From: Zantedeschia hybrid cultivar
Taxonomy: Eukaryota > Streptophyta > Magnoliopsida > Alismatales > Araceae
NCBI GenBank assembly: GCA_030544215.1
Contig: JARZZO010000002.1
Location: forward strand, 81,289,150-81,353,149
Length of the DNA: 64,000 nucleotides
Reading direction: 5' to 3'
Position 1 is the stretch's first letter, and each line of letters starts with the position of its first letter. Position numbers and translations under genes: made by a program. The notes beneath the pieces were generated by a model, which did not search any database, was not told the origin of the DNA, and saw only the letters and a program-made list of their open reading frames with translations. Of this stretch, positions 23,251 to 36,400 are shown piece by piece.

Positions 23251-26200
23251 GTTTGCTCATAATGCCTAATATATTATCGTTTGTTTGAGCTGCCCTAATC
23301 CAGTTGCCAGCAATACCACATTTTTGTTAGGTATCTTTTTACTACCCATAGTCCCAAATATATAATTTCCTCACGAAGATAGTGTGTCCATTCTTCTTAC
23401 AAAAAATTTGCATTTCCCTCCACGGTGTGGTGGTGTCCAGCTGCTGCGGCAGAAGACACTCTCGGATGAAATTTAAATTGCCATTACCTTGCTCCATGTA
23501 AAATGAGTTTTTCTTTCATAAGCATCTTAAGAAGATGAAGATGAATGGATGAGCATCTTTTAATTCCTTCAATCGCCTTGCCAAGCTTACTGCTCACGTG
23601 AAGATTGAGAACCAAACTATTTATTTTCTTGATACAATTTAATTGAGATTCTCCTTATAAGAACACAATGACGTTTCATTCTCTCAAGGGCAAAATGTTT
23701 GTTGTTTAGGTTGTTCACAGCCTCCGTTTAGCAGGGCAATTTACTCAAGTCAGCAAGTGTCTTGCAAGGGAGGTTCCTATTAGGTTTTTCTCATTCTCTT
23801 TCTTTTCCTCCAATTATCATGGATATACTTAGGTTTTATTTGGGATTTTGTCAATTTAAAAATTATATGGATATATAAAGGTTTAAGCACCCGAGAAGTA
23901 ATTCTGCATCGGAATAACTAGATACTTGGTTTTTTATTGTAAAGATCCTTTTCTGCCACGATCCTTGGTACCGTCATTGTCCTTTTTTCATGGGGAATCA
24001 GCAGATTCTCCCAATTTCAATCTTTTATTTGGTGTTCTCAAACGAGTCTTGAGTGATCTAGCGTGTGATAAATTGTGGCCAAGCGAAATAGTCTATGCTT
24101 CTAGCATTGGTGGTTTACTCATTTCAAGCATTACCTTCGTCTCCATGGTGTAATGCATTTTGTTATATTAATATCCATGCTAGTGGTTTTTAAGGATACC
24201 TATGAGGGTATGAGTAGCTCAGTATCCCCACATCTGAATTGTTAAAAAAGAATGCCGATATGAATAATACCAAGCAAATATTTGATAAATTTGGCGATAA
24301 CGTCTGCGCTCGAGTTTTGACCATGAATTTATCGCCTTACAAGCCTCTCTGCCTGTTTGGGTAAGCAACTAATAAGTGAAGCATTTGGATTCAGAAATGA
24401 GTTCGCATGTTGAAGGTTGCACCGTGTAGTGAGCCACATTCTTGAATCACTCCATTTTGCTATGCACTGTGTTAAGTGTGACAAGTTTGCATCCCCTGTA
24501 CGTATTGTGCGTACTTAATGAAGTGTGTTACAACCCCGTGGATTTTACCCGGTGCCTTATCAATATGGGGTTGTGTCCATGTGGGTTTATGGCAGATCCC
24601 CCCCCCCCACTCCCCCCATTGCAGTGGATAGATAAAAAAAAACAAAAATTGGGTCGGATCTCACGTGCCCTACATGGGTGTACAACCCCTATCTTTGATC
24701 TGATGACTTTAATAAATAAATAAAAAAATATTTTTGGGGCTTGGCCCATTAAGAGTTCTTTTACTATTCACCGGGACTTGATTGTTAATTTTTTAAAAAA
24801 ATTAGGTCATCAGATCAGAGATATGTATAGTCATGTAAGGCATGTGGAATCCAATTCAAAAAAAATAACTCACTGCAATACCCCCATTGCCGTCGCAGCC
24901 GGTATTACTCTATATTCTTTCTTACTGAAAGTTCATCTACAGAATTTATTACAAATAGGAATATTAGGTGTTTTATACAAACATGAACTACATGGAGAAT
25001 TACTTAAACTTATTCTTAAGGAGATATATTAAAAAAATAATAAGGAAACACACTTCAAACTTCCATAGAGTTAACTCTGTATGAATCGAAAATGTCTTTT
25101 CGTTGCTTAGTAAGTGGAACATATGTAGATCTATATGCATCAAGATGGAAAAGATGTCCCTTTGTCCATGTAGTAGAACTTGTGGGGTTCAACCTTCATT
25201 TCAGATTCAAGCACCATTTACTTGTGTTAATGTATGGACTCATATGAAAAAAATATCATGAAAATTTTCTTCACTTTTCTTGTCTGACGGATATAGACAA
25301 GCAATTGGAGGGTGTTTAACTGTTTATGACAATACAAATTATAATTCAGTATAAGAGTACCTTTTAAGTTTTAATAATCTATCTCCATTCTGAATGTTGG
25401 TTGGTAAGAAGTAAGGGGGGAATTCGGGTGGGTTAGACATGGGCCAATCCAGCCGGCCCAATTAACTTGAAATTGAACTGCCCAAATATGACTAAATCGG
25501 GTTGGGTTAAACTTGGGCTGACCTATTAAAGAGTTGGCCTGACTCGGGCTCATATTGGGTTGACAGGATTTGAAAACGGGCCAACTCAGGCTGACCCAAC
25601 CCAGACCAGCTCAATCTAGATTAACTAAACAGGAGTTGGCCAAATTGGGCTGGGCTGCAATGAAGTGTTGGAAGTCTTGGCCCAGCCCTTCTCCAACGAG
25701 AACGATACTCTTACCAAGTTCAAGAAGTGAAGCTATGAGATCTGAGAAATTAATGAACTTTAAGATTCAAATTTCATCACTTGTGATGATTGTAGTAAAT
25801 TTTACATATTTTTCTACTTATAAATTAAATAGACATGGACTAAGCAAGTATAAAATTTGAGAAATGGTACATTGTGGCTATTTTCACTATACTATTTGTC
25901 ACTCTTACCGTGACCGTCTAATCTTGAGATCAGATGGATAAGATGAGGTTGGGGGCTTAAGTTCAATGCTCTCGAGAGCGGAGCTAAATTCGGCGCTTCC
26001 TGCCATTCATTTTTCAAGTGGAATGGAAAAAAAAAAAAGCATGACTAATGGCATTATAAAAAGAGTGATACTATAATATTTCTCACAAAATTTTATTTGT
26101 GCATCATGGAATTGATAATGACATTAAGGTTGTGTTTGTTGCAGCTTCTAAGTAGAGGCATCCTAGAGAGCTTCTGTGAGTTTCAGCTTAGTTATGTTTG

Positions 26201-26604
26201 AGGAGATGGCTTTAAGCTTTGAAAATTATTTATTCAGTCTTTTGGTAACTCTTGGTTTCCAAACAAAAGTTAGGAATTGAAGCTTCCTAGAAGGGATTAA
26301 AAAGTGACCATCTTATCAAAGATTTGACTTATCTAGCAACCTAAAGTCAGTTATAAGCATCTCTGCTTAACATTTTTCATGAACATGAAAAATAATTTCT
26401 ATTAAAAATTTTACCAAACATTGCCTAACAATACTAAGTTGATCAGGATTACCATGAAGCACTAAGTTTTCTAATTTCCTACACAATCTTTTGTTCCACG
26501 ATTCTCACCATGAAGAGTTTCAAGGTTATTTGCTCTTAACTAATATTACAAGTAAATAATGATCTTCCTAAAGAATTCGACACATCTAGTGCAGGATTTA
26601 TTTG
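23251..26604. other. Intergenic stretch without recognised gene
   Basis: Contains the 3' end of the coiled-coil transcript and then AT-rich DNA. At about 25420-25650 there are many inverted GGGTTGG/CCAACCC-type words, likely an old transposon. No exon was seen. Confidence 0.45.
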
Positions 26605-26609
26605 GATAT

Positions 26610-27932
26610 TGATGTAGACCGGAGTCTATCACGACCGGATCCCGCAAACGGGGACCCGGAGAAAAGAGAAAGAGAGGGTCCGGAGCTGGTCCGGGTTGAA
26701 CGGTGACGAGATGACCGGAGGCGGGTCCGCGACGGGGCGAAGCCGAGGCTATTGCAGCATGAAGAGGATCCGCCCGCGGGGGGCGCGATCTGCCGTCGGA
26801 GCTGCTCTTGTATAGTGAGCCGCTGCTCCTTCGGCGGACGAAAGTGGCGGCGCGAGCAGGAGCTCCGGCCGGCACGGGGCGAGGACGGGGTCTCCTCGGG
26901 ATAACAAGGATCCGCCCGCGGGGGGCGCGATCTGCCGTCGGAGCCGCTCTTGGATAGCAAGCCGCTGCTCCTTCGGCGGACGAGGGCGGCGGTGCGAGCA
27001 GGAGCTTCTGTCGGCGGAGTGGTCGACGAGCGTCGGAGCAGAGGCTGGAAAGTCCGAGACCGGACGGGGGGACGGCTTGCTCCCCTGCAGTGAGACCGAA
27101 GGGGTGGCTCAGGGCGAGGCCGAGTCTCCTGCTCCGGCGCGGTCGGACGGGGGGACGGACCGCTCTCCGACCAGGGGGTCCGGAGCCACCTTCAGCGCGA
27201 GGCTCCTGGCGCGGGGCAACCGACGGGACTGCCCTCGGACGGCGAGTCCGAAGGCTACTTCAGCGCGAGACCGAGTCTCCTGGCTTGGGGCAGCCGGCGT
27301 TCGGCGTCGAGACCGGGGAGAGGAGTCCGAGGTCGGCGGCCGAGACCGACTCGGGGAGGTCGACGATGATTCGAACCGAGCCCCTGCAGGAGGGAAAGAA
27401 GAAGAAGAACCGGTCAGCAGGAGTCCCGGGCGGCAGCCCTGGGGAACCCCCTCCGACGGTCAAGTTAGCTTCTGAAGAAGATTCGATTCATGAAGCAAGA
27501 GGAAATAGCTATAACACTATTCGGACAGTAGTCCTTTAAGGGGTTTCGGAAGCTTAGGAAGGCATCCGTTTTTCCCACCACCCCTTTGGCTACAAATAGC
27601 AGGATACTTATAGCGGAGGGTAGCGGATGGTTAACGGTGACAGCCGATATAGGACTAAAGGAGGCTTACTGACAAACCGCCATAGCGTCTGATCCGCCAC
27701 CGGAGTGGGCCGGATTCGGCTACCGGGCCGAAGGGGGTTGGGCCGCTGACGGGCCGAAGCCTGCTGGGCCCTGGGCCGCCGTGCTGTCCCCGGGCCGTAG
27801 GCTGGTGGGCCGCTGACGGGCTGAAGCCTGTTGGGCCGGGGGCGACGGGGCCGTTTACGGGCCGAAGGCTGCTGTTGGGCTGAATGGGGTTTGGGCCTGC
27901 TTCGCTGGGCCGAATCGGATTCTGCCGCATCA
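26610..27932. mobile_element. Solo LTR, 1,323 bp, with 5-bp target duplication
   Basis: Begins TGATGTAGACCGG and ends GATTCTGCCGCATCA, with TG...CA ends and a 5-bp terminal inverted repeat TGATG/CATCA. Both sides carry the 5-bp direct repeat GATAT (26605-26609 and 27933-27937), the usual retrotransposon duplication. There is no internal coding region, so it is a solo LTR left by recombination. It is GC-rich and holds a 142-bp direct duplication (units start at 26765 and 26907). Open frames within it, up to 149 codons, are composition effects. A TACAAATAG box at about 27591 could be its promoter in + orientation. Confidence 0.85.
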
Positions 27933-27937
27933 GATAT

Positions 27938-29345
27938 GATCTAAAGAGAATAATTTGCTGCACCACCAGATGTTATTCCGCCGTCTGCCAAGGCAGCTGA
28001 GGAAAAAAATAAATTTTGAAATTTTTTTTGGAAGATCCTATGGTGTCCTACCCAACCGTACAATCCGACCTTAAATTGGATGACCCGAAAAAAGATGAAA
28101 AATCGAAAATCAACTCCAAATGAACAGTGAAAAATGTGGGCAATGGCCTTTCAAAAAAAAAAAAAAAATCCTTGGCTGCACCACCAAGTGACATAATAAT
28201 GATTGGCGGTACAACAAGTTATTCTCATGATCTAAAAGGTACAATCATGTGGGAATATCTTTTTTTTTAACAATCGTCTAATTAGTGATTAGGCAGTATG
28301 AAAGTCGAATTCCAGCGGTCTCAAATTTAAAATCATGAATAAGGGTTTGGATGGCACTGGTTGGAGAGGGCTTGAGAGCTGCCACCTTAGATCAACCCTA
28401 GTTAGTGGCATTAGGAATAAAAGTCCACTATAACTAAGACCTCAGCCTAATTAATTTAAAAAACATGATAGACCGACTAGGAAACAATATCAGATCGTCC
28501 GCACACTAGGCAGCTGTTTCACTTCTGTAATGTTGTCACCCCTGGTTTCCCTGTTTAATTGAGGGAGAGAAGCCCATCAGTATAATGGTCTAATTAATTA
28601 ATTAGATGACCAAAACACCTATAAAATGTGAAATGACAACAATGTTGCTTGATGATACATGGTTTAACTAAAGATGAAATGGTCAATTTTTGTTTAAAGC
28701 TTAACCAAAATTTGATAAGTCGACGGGACGACATCTACAATAATGACATATTTGAAAAAGAAAAGCATATGAGAATCCAATATATGATTCTCTGAAAAGT
28801 ATAATATACTATTGATTTAACAGTACTAAATCTGAAATTAGCCAAAGGATTTCGATTAACTTCCGGTCGAAGGCCCTAATGAATGTACATTTGCTGGCAG
28901 TATTTTAAACGTACATACACATATATATGTGTATGGAGAGATGCTACTATGCAGCCCTGCGACTAGACAGCACTGTTATTTTTCATTCCATTTTCATGTT
29001 AAAAAAATATCATAAAATTTAAATATTCAATTATTTCTTTATGGTTGTTCCAATTCATGCATTTGTCCACCATTTCAAACATTGTACCCTTCCATGGATT
29101 TGGCGATTCATAAGTCGAGGAATGAGATAATTGGTGCTTGAATTAGATAATTTTTTGGCTTTCTTGTCCCACTAATAATGATATATAGATGTTTTAAATT
29201 TCTGTTCAGGCAAATACCGGTTTGAAATTTTGTTCGATTGGCAAAAATATCTATTTTCTTGGATGAACTTGGCTAATTTAGTTTCAAGATTTGTATCTCC
29301 TTGTAGTCTTCAAGATTTCATGGATACCTATAAATTATGAAGATA
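27938..29345. other. Intergenic AT-rich stretch
   Basis: No exon or RNA gene was recognised. The phrase CTGCACCACC occurs twice (about 27958 and 28173), and GTGGTACAACAAG-like words nearby suggest a small old repeat, but its ends are not clear. Confidence 0.4.
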
Positions 29346-29357
29346 CTAGTTTCAAAC

Positions 29358-29372
29358 CCGTGCGATGCACGG
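29358..29372 (-). repeat. Helitron 3' terminal hairpin
   Basis: A perfect 6-bp stem (CCGTGC/GCACGG) with a 3-base loop, 12 bases before the CTAG|T terminus on the - strand. Confidence 0.8.
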
Positions 29373-29476
29373 TATTTGTGATGTTATTTAAAATATATAA
29401 TAAATTTAATTTTAAGATAAAAATATCATATTGATTTAAATAATTTTGTTTCAATAAAATTTTAATTTTAAGCAAA

Positions 29477-30690
29477 TAATCAAGTATAAAGATAATTTTA
29501 CATTAAAAATATTAAATTTTTAATTTTACTAAATAAGGGCTCTAATATAAAGGCATTTCACTTGCATGTTAAACTGTATTAGTATAAACTATGTTAGTTT
29601 AATGGAGAGATCTCATGAGATTTAAAATAGTGTTGAAAAAGCAAAAGAAAAAAAAAGCAGTAACATGTAGTAAATACCAAGTATAAATATAATTTTATAT
29701 GAGGATTATGATGAAATCATAACAGTGTGCAAATTAGATAAAATATTATTCAAGCACAATGCATGATCATAGTACTTCTACATATTAAAGAATTTAATAA
29801 TATTGTTATTCAAAAATAGATTATTCATGAAAGATACTGTTGATGAAGGTTGATTTTAAGTAAAGATACTAAAGATATGTTTCAAACTTTAGGGTCTCGA
29901 ATTGTCTTGTTTTTTAGGAGGTTTACCGTACATATATTAATATACTAAAAAATATTAATATGTTATAACTAAAAATATTATGTGTGACTATAAATATTAA
30001 ATATTATATGATATGATAATTATTAACATATAAAAATTAATAATATTAATAATCAAGTATAAAGCTCATTTTGTATAAGGAATGTTGAACTTTTAATTTC
30101 ATTTAATAAGGACTCTAATATGAAGGTATTTCGTTGGCATGTTAAACTGTATTAGTGCTAGTCATGTGAGTTTAATGAAGAGATCTCAAGAGATCTAAAA
30201 TAGTATTGGAAAAAAAAAAAAAGCAGTGACATGCAGTAAATAACTAAGTATAAATTTAATTTTATATGAAGACTACAACGAAATCATAACAACGTTCAAA
30301 TTAGATAAAATATTATTATGAGCATAGTGGATGACCATAGTATTTTTATGTAATAAAAAATTGAATGATATCGTTATTCAAAAACAGATCATTCATAAAA
30401 GATATTGTCAATGAAGGTTTATTTCAAGTAAAGATACATAAGATTATACTTCTAACTTAAGGGTTTCTAGTTGTCTTATTTGCAAGGTGACTTGATACAT
30501 AAGATTATACTTCTAACTTTAGGGTTTCTAATTGTCTTATTTGCAAGGTGACTTACCGCATATATTAATATACTTAAACATATTAATATGTTATATGTTA
30601 TAATTAAAGATACTATATCTAAAAAAAGTATATGTGACTATAAATATTAAATGTTATATAATATGACGATTATTAACATATAAAAATTAA
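29477..30690. repeat. Tandem duplication, period about 573 bp
   Basis: The word ATAATCAAGTATAAAG and the following sequence at 29477 recur at about 30050, with related order throughout (GTTAAACTGTATTAGT, GAGATCTCA, TTAGATAAAATATTATT, ATATGTTATA). The second unit contains a further short duplication of about 63 bp (ACATAAGATTATACTTCTAA repeated at about 30440 and 30500). Confidence 0.8.
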
Positions 30691-31419
30691 CATTATAGAT
30701 AATCGGAACGGAGAAAATACGTTTTCGATTCATATAAAATCAAAAAAAAAAATTTCGTTTCCGTTTCCGATAAGATCGAAAAGCGCATTTTTCGTTTCCG
30801 ATTCTGATATCAGAACCAGATATTATTTTTGATAATTATAAAAAAATTAATTTATTAATTTAAAATTTACTGGGGCCCTCTCTTCTTGCAAAAGTCCCTC
30901 TCCTCAACTGTTAGATTAAGAATGATCTAAAAATTAATATTTATTATTAATAATAAACTTAATAATAATCAAAATTAAAAATCAAAAAATAGATACAAAA
31001 ACAGGTGTTTTTGTTTCCGATTCCGATAATTATCGGATGGATATGTTTTATTGAAAACGAATATTTTTTTTGGTAATTGGTTGAAAGGGTTTCCTTTGAC
31101 AACCCTAGTGGCAAGGCTTCTCCGTGCATGTGAAGGATGGGTCCTGGGCGAGGACGAGACTTGGGGATCAATTGGAGAAAGACGGGATAGTCAGTTTTTG
31201 AAGAGAGGGATAGAGGCGGTTAGAGATATGGAGTGAGTTTTTGAATAAAGAGAGAGAGAGAGGCTTGCATGGGTGAGTGATTTGGGTGAGAGAGAGAGAG
31301 AGAATGTGTTATAAAGAGAAATTTAAGTGGGTTGCCTATTTGCAAGAATTATATTTTTACCTGGGTGAGTACGTACGTAGGAGAAAATACTTAAGTGCGG
31401 TTAACTTTAAAGTTAAAAT

Positions 31420-32060
31420 TTCTTAAGGATAATAATCACATATTATTTTTTGTACGTACATTTGGTTACCTTAAGAAATAAAAGTTGGGTAGAATAGAAT
31501 CAACTATGGATACTGATAATGTAAAAATATCTTAAATGGACGGGTAATATTACGTTTTTTAAAATTTTTATTTATAAAGGTTTTAATGACATACACATGC
31601 AATTTCTATTTGTGATAAAGTAATTAGAACTATGGTAGTTGGATAGAGGATGGGTGAGGGTAACGTGCTTAGAGTTTGCACGTACGTACAGTTAACCTTA
31701 AGAACATAATTCTTTTTAGGATAATGCTCACATATAATTTTTTATACTTAATTTAGTTGTCTTAAAAAATAAAAATTAGGTAGAATAGAAGTTGTTAAGG
31801 ATATTGATGATATGAAAATATCTTAAATATAATTCTTTTAGGATAATGCTCACATATTATTTTTATACTTAATTTAGTTGTCATAAAAAATAAAAATTAG
31901 GTAGAATAGAAGTTGTTAAGGATATTGATGATACGAAAATATTTTAAATATAATTCTTTTAGGATAATGCTCACATATTATTTTTATACTTAATTTAGTT
32001 GTCATAAAAAATAAAAAATAAGTAGAATAGAAGTTGTTAAGGATATTGATGATATGAAAG
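31420..32060. repeat. Four diverged tandem units of about 121 bp
   Basis: GGATAATGCTCACAT occurs at 31719, 31841 and 31962, spaced 122 and 121 bp, each followed by a TTTAGTTGTC...TAGGTAGAATAGAAG-type block. A more diverged unit starts near 31426. Confidence 0.8.
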
Positions 32061-32399
32061 TATCTTAAATTGAGTCGTGAATTAAGTATACACTTTCTCA
32101 TGTTTTTATTTGTAATTTGTGTTAATGATCGATGGATGTAATTTGTATCGAGGATAAAGTCTTCTACATGGACATGCAACTACAGGAGTTAGAGAGAGAG
32201 GATGGGTGAGGGTAGTGTGGAAATGGTTAAGAGGCGTACATATAGGAAGGGAGTTGTAGGGGTTGGAGGTACAATAACCGTAAGAATTGCTTATGTGGAC
32301 ATATTTTGGGTGAACCACGGTGGGAGAGAGGAGAGATACGTGGAGTGGAAAGAGGAGAGAGTTGAGGAGAAGAAGGAATCCTCATTTAATAGATTATAG

Positions 32400-33330
32400 T
32401 TATTAAAATTTGAAACTCTTTAACCACTTCCCGAAAACGGTGAATGTTATTTTCTCCTTTTACTTCTATACAAGCAAAAGACCGACGCGAAGCCAATCAC
32501 TTTGTCGTGTTAATAAATAAATATAAAATTAATATATTTATTTTTAATTTGAACTTAACAATTAGCTTTAAAAAATCATTTATTATTATAAATCACACAA
32601 CAAAATTTACATGTAAGTATAAAAACCAAATGTGTTTGGACATTGGTATATTACGGTTAGCATGTCTGTTAGGAAAATTTTATCCCACGCTCTTTTGCAC
32701 TGGTAATTTTGTCGGTTTTCAATTTTTTATTTTTTTGACTCGTCTAATCTAAGATTAGATTGTACGGTCGGGTCGAGTCGGATCGGGTCTATTAAGAGAT
32801 TTGAAAAAGATTCAATCTTTTTAGTTTAACTTGGCTGGACCTTCAGATGGCGTAGACTCGCAATATCGAAAATAATTAATTGATTCAGGCTTGCAAATAT
32901 ATTATAAAAATATATTTACAAAAATCCCACAAAATAAACCATGAAGAGAAACACAGAATAATTCATGATTTCGACTTTCCTTCCCTTGAACTAAGGTTGC
33001 ATGTAGAACTCGATAAGTTAATTATTCCACTGATGATTAATTTGTAAAATAATTAATAAGTAATATTTTTAAACTAATATGCGTAACAGATAATATAACA
33101 TATATAATATTTTTTAAAATTCAATTTATATGATAGATTGACAATCTGATTATCCGATAAATTACTAATTAGTTTATAGATCAAAGGTTAAAAGAAAGAA
33201 AAAAAGACTAGAGGTCACACACACACACAACCATGGCATAACGGATAAGGCCCTATTGGATCCGTACCGAATCCAACCCGTTTACATCGCTACCCCGAAC
33301 CCTCTCTTCTAATAATCTCGACCGTTCATA
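32400..33330. other. Upstream region of the eL13 gene
   Basis: AT-rich DNA without recognised exons. Words such as GGTCGGGTCGAGTCGGATCGGG at about 32767 (shorter core GAGTCGGATCGGG) recall hAT subterminal sequence but no ends were found. Confidence 0.4.
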
Positions 33331-33339
33331 CCTGCCACT

Positions 33340-33465
33340 TCTTTCTCGCATTCTTCCGTTTTTCCCTCCTAGGGTTTCACTCCGCCAGCGGAGAGGGAGG
33401 CGCAAGGGAGGGGAAGGTGGCGGCGGAGAGAGTGCTGTGCCGCGCTAGTGGAGGCGTCGGATCCG
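33340..33465 (+). other. RPL13: Non-coding leader exon of the eL13 gene
   Basis: A pyrimidine-rich start region with a telo-box is followed by GC-rich sequence ending ATCCG before GTGAGATC (donor at 33466). The acceptor TTTTACCCAG at 36709-36718 opens the coding exon 10 bases before the ATG. The 5' boundary is approximate. Confidence 0.65.
33370..33377 (+). promoter_or_regulatory. telo-box (TAGGGTTT)
   Basis: TAGGGTTT, the reverse complement of AAACCCTA, lies in the pyrimidine-rich start region of the eL13 gene. Telo-boxes are known promoter or leader elements of many plant ribosomal protein genes, which supports a transcription start close by. Confidence 0.65.
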
Positions 33466-36400
33466 GTGAGATCTCCATCCGCTGTTCGCGTCTGATTCGT
33501 CTTCTCCTGTTCTTTCCTGCCCTCTTTCTCTTTTGCTATGATTTCGAACCCTCACTGGTGAACTCTTTGCTGGGTCGAGATTCTGATGCCGTTTTTCCGG
33601 GTTTTTGAGCTGGAGAGGGTGTTTAATGACGAGTTACAGTTGTTGGAATGCAAAAAGTTGCGATCTTGTGTTGATGTAGCCTGCGATCTTACATGGATTC
33701 CATGTGTAGGACTATTATCCGCTGCGTTTTGGTGGGGTGGGGATGGAGAATAGGACTTCAAGCTGAGCTTTTTGGATGTTTCCTGGTTTTTGCAGTTGTT
33801 TTGGTTTAAGTACATATTGGATCATTAATCCACCATGCCATCTTAGAAGATGGATAACCCTGTTTAGATGCCTGTTGAGTAAGTAGTATGGGGTGCCGAG
33901 GTTCGGTTCTAAGTTGATCCATAGAGGTTTTAGGGTTGTTTTATAGCAATATGTTATCTAGATTGAGTCTTAAGTCGATCCATGGTGGTTTTAACTTTTA
34001 AGGTTGTTTTATAGTGGCATTTCATCTGATATGGTTGTTGATGTGGTAACTGGGGTGAGCATGTTTTTGTTGCTTTGAGCTGGATTAAAAATGGACGGCT
34101 TGAAAATCTTGCTGTAGAAGATTTTAGAAGTTTATTGTCTTATTATGGATGGGAAATGCTTGTTTATAACGCCTAAACTGATTTAATTATTTTCTTTCAA
34201 TGCATTTTCGACCCATTCTTCTTGATAGTTATTTCCTTGTTTTCTTGGTGGGTGTTCAGACCTTGTTCCATGTGAAGCTTGGAGACCTCTATATGCTGGC
34301 CTCCTTATATTTCGTTGGTGAAATTTGTTGGCATCATTTTGCTTCCGGGATGACTAAATTATGCATGGAGATTTCATTGTGTTGTAGATTTGGGTAACTT
34401 GTACACTTGGTTGGTTAGGCGTTTCATTATTTTTTTTTCCTGTAGAAGAACGTAGAAGAAACTTTTTGGTCTCCTTTCTCCTCTATATTACTGAGTTATG
34501 GTTTCTTGTTCAACCATAATGGTGCTATAAATCAGTCAATTATGACATAAATTGGTCAGTCAGGAGGTTGCTTTGGCATATATGAGTTACAGGATCCTTG
34601 ACTTCTTTTATAGTTGGAGCACATTCATAAGATTTGCTATTTTCAGTCAGCCAAAACATGTGTTCATTCTCCTGCTGCAGAAATCTCTATGCTATTATTG
34701 TTTCTCATTTTAAATGTTAATAAGATGTGCCTTGGAGCTCGCTTAGATTTATATTGTGCATAGTTTCTGGTTAAGGTGATATTATGGTCTATATATTTGT
34801 TAGTGAAGTGCTTCTTGTTGGTTTGTATGTTATTCAAAATTTGGAGCTACTCAAGGAAACATTTTGAGCTACTTGTCAAGTTCGGTGTAGCATTTGGTTC
34901 CCATGAATGCCAATTTTTACCTGATACTGAAAAACTGTAGATGGTGGAATCGGGGAAATATGATCCAAAAAAAATCAGAAGGGATTGTACTTCTGCAAAG
35001 CGTATGGGCTGTAGGAAGCGAGGTTGTAATTTCAATTCCCACTTTCCACAACCTAATGTGTATCTGAATATATGGAATGCAAAATCGACTGATCCAATTT
35101 TGGGGGGTAACTGGCCGGAATCGGCCGGGATCGGCCGAACCTAGCTGATCCCGTTCGATCCTGGGCATTTCCCCTTTTTCTTTTGGTGATCGATTCCGGC
35201 CGATTCTTGGCTGATCCGATTTGGCCGATCCAATCTGGATCGGATCGGGATCACCAGGATCCGATTCAGACCCCCAACCCGATCCAGAATTCCATGTCTG
35301 AATAGGAGGTTCATGGAACAATGCAGCTGGACTTCGTCCTGGCCATGTTTGGCTTTTCACCTCAGGGTTTGTTTTAGCCATGGAGGGCTTAACTAGTGAA
35401 TGTGATGTTCAACTTTTCTGTTTCTAAAGGAGTTTTTAGCTAGCTGAAAATCATTTTTAGTTTGTGTGGAATGACCACAGTGATGAATGTAGAGGCATCC
35501 CGTTAGTCAAAGTGGAGAAGATTTGCACAAACATAGAATGAGGGATCTGGAAGCAAAAGACTCATATTTTTTAATATCTCACATTGTTGGGTCTTAAAGG
35601 ATCATGGAAGGATAAAGTCGTGCTGAGGTGCTACCACAGAGGGTCAGAAAGGAGGTGTTATATATTCTGCTAAATGGGTGGAAAGAGGATTGAGAGACAA
35701 ATACAAGAAATGATTGTGATATATTTTCATAATCACATAATTGAAGAAGTCATTACCAACCTATTCCAGAAGGCTATGGATAGATGTGAAATAGTATCAC
35801 AATGTGACAAAATAAAAGAGTATAAAGTGCTTAAATCCTACCATTCAGGGGAAATTTGGAAGATGACTAGACGAGGAGATAGCTTGCCTGTCATTTTTTT
35901 CTTCAGATAGCTAATTTACAGGTGGGTGCCAATAAGAATGTCTGTGTGTTACTGATGGGAAATGGTAGTCAATTAACCATAGGATTATCTACGACCTAGA
36001 TTCAAGGTAAAACAGCAAAATGTAGGAAATTTCCTTCAGTTTCGAAGTTTGAATCTCTAGAGCAATATTGTTTTCATATGCCAAGAGAGTTGTTATGGAA
36101 GTACTTAAATGTAAATGGTGACCAGAATAATGTCATTTATGTCCCCATGCAAAATTGAAGAGGATTTGGATCATTTGAGGATCACATGGTGGAGAATGCT
36201 TGGAATGGTGTGCTCGCCCATTGACTTTTGATGTAGCGTCTATTTTGCAATCGAAGGATAGGTGTCTGGAAGAATCTAAGATCAATTTTGATGCATTGAG
36301 TTGCACATGCTCTATATTGGTGTGTAAAAGAGAGAGAATTTGAAAATTGATTTTAAAATAGTATCTTAACGGATTTTTGTTGCATCTCACTTTCTCCTTG

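Larger units (their letters stand above)
29346..32399 (-). mobile_element. Probable non-autonomous Helitron
   Basis: Read on the - strand, the element ends with the hairpin CCGTGC-ATC-GCACGG (29358-29372), 12 more bases, then CTAG followed by T. A short GC hairpin about 11 nt before CTRR, inserted before T, is the diagnostic Helitron 3' end. The other end is less certain: near 32399 the - strand reads ACTATAATCTATTAAATGAG, which resembles Helitron 5' ends, but the expected leading TC is not exact. No Rep or helicase sequence was seen. The interior contains a tandem duplication of about 573 bp (units from about 29477 and 30050) and about four diverged 121-122 bp repeats (31420-32060). Confidence 0.65.

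Noticed and set aside
26546..27539. Several 100-150 codon frames
   Set aside because: They lie inside a solo LTR with clear ends and target duplication.
33228..33300. tRNA-like A-box (TGGCATAACGGATAAGG)
   Set aside because: No matching B-box, acceptor stem or cloverleaf could be formed downstream.
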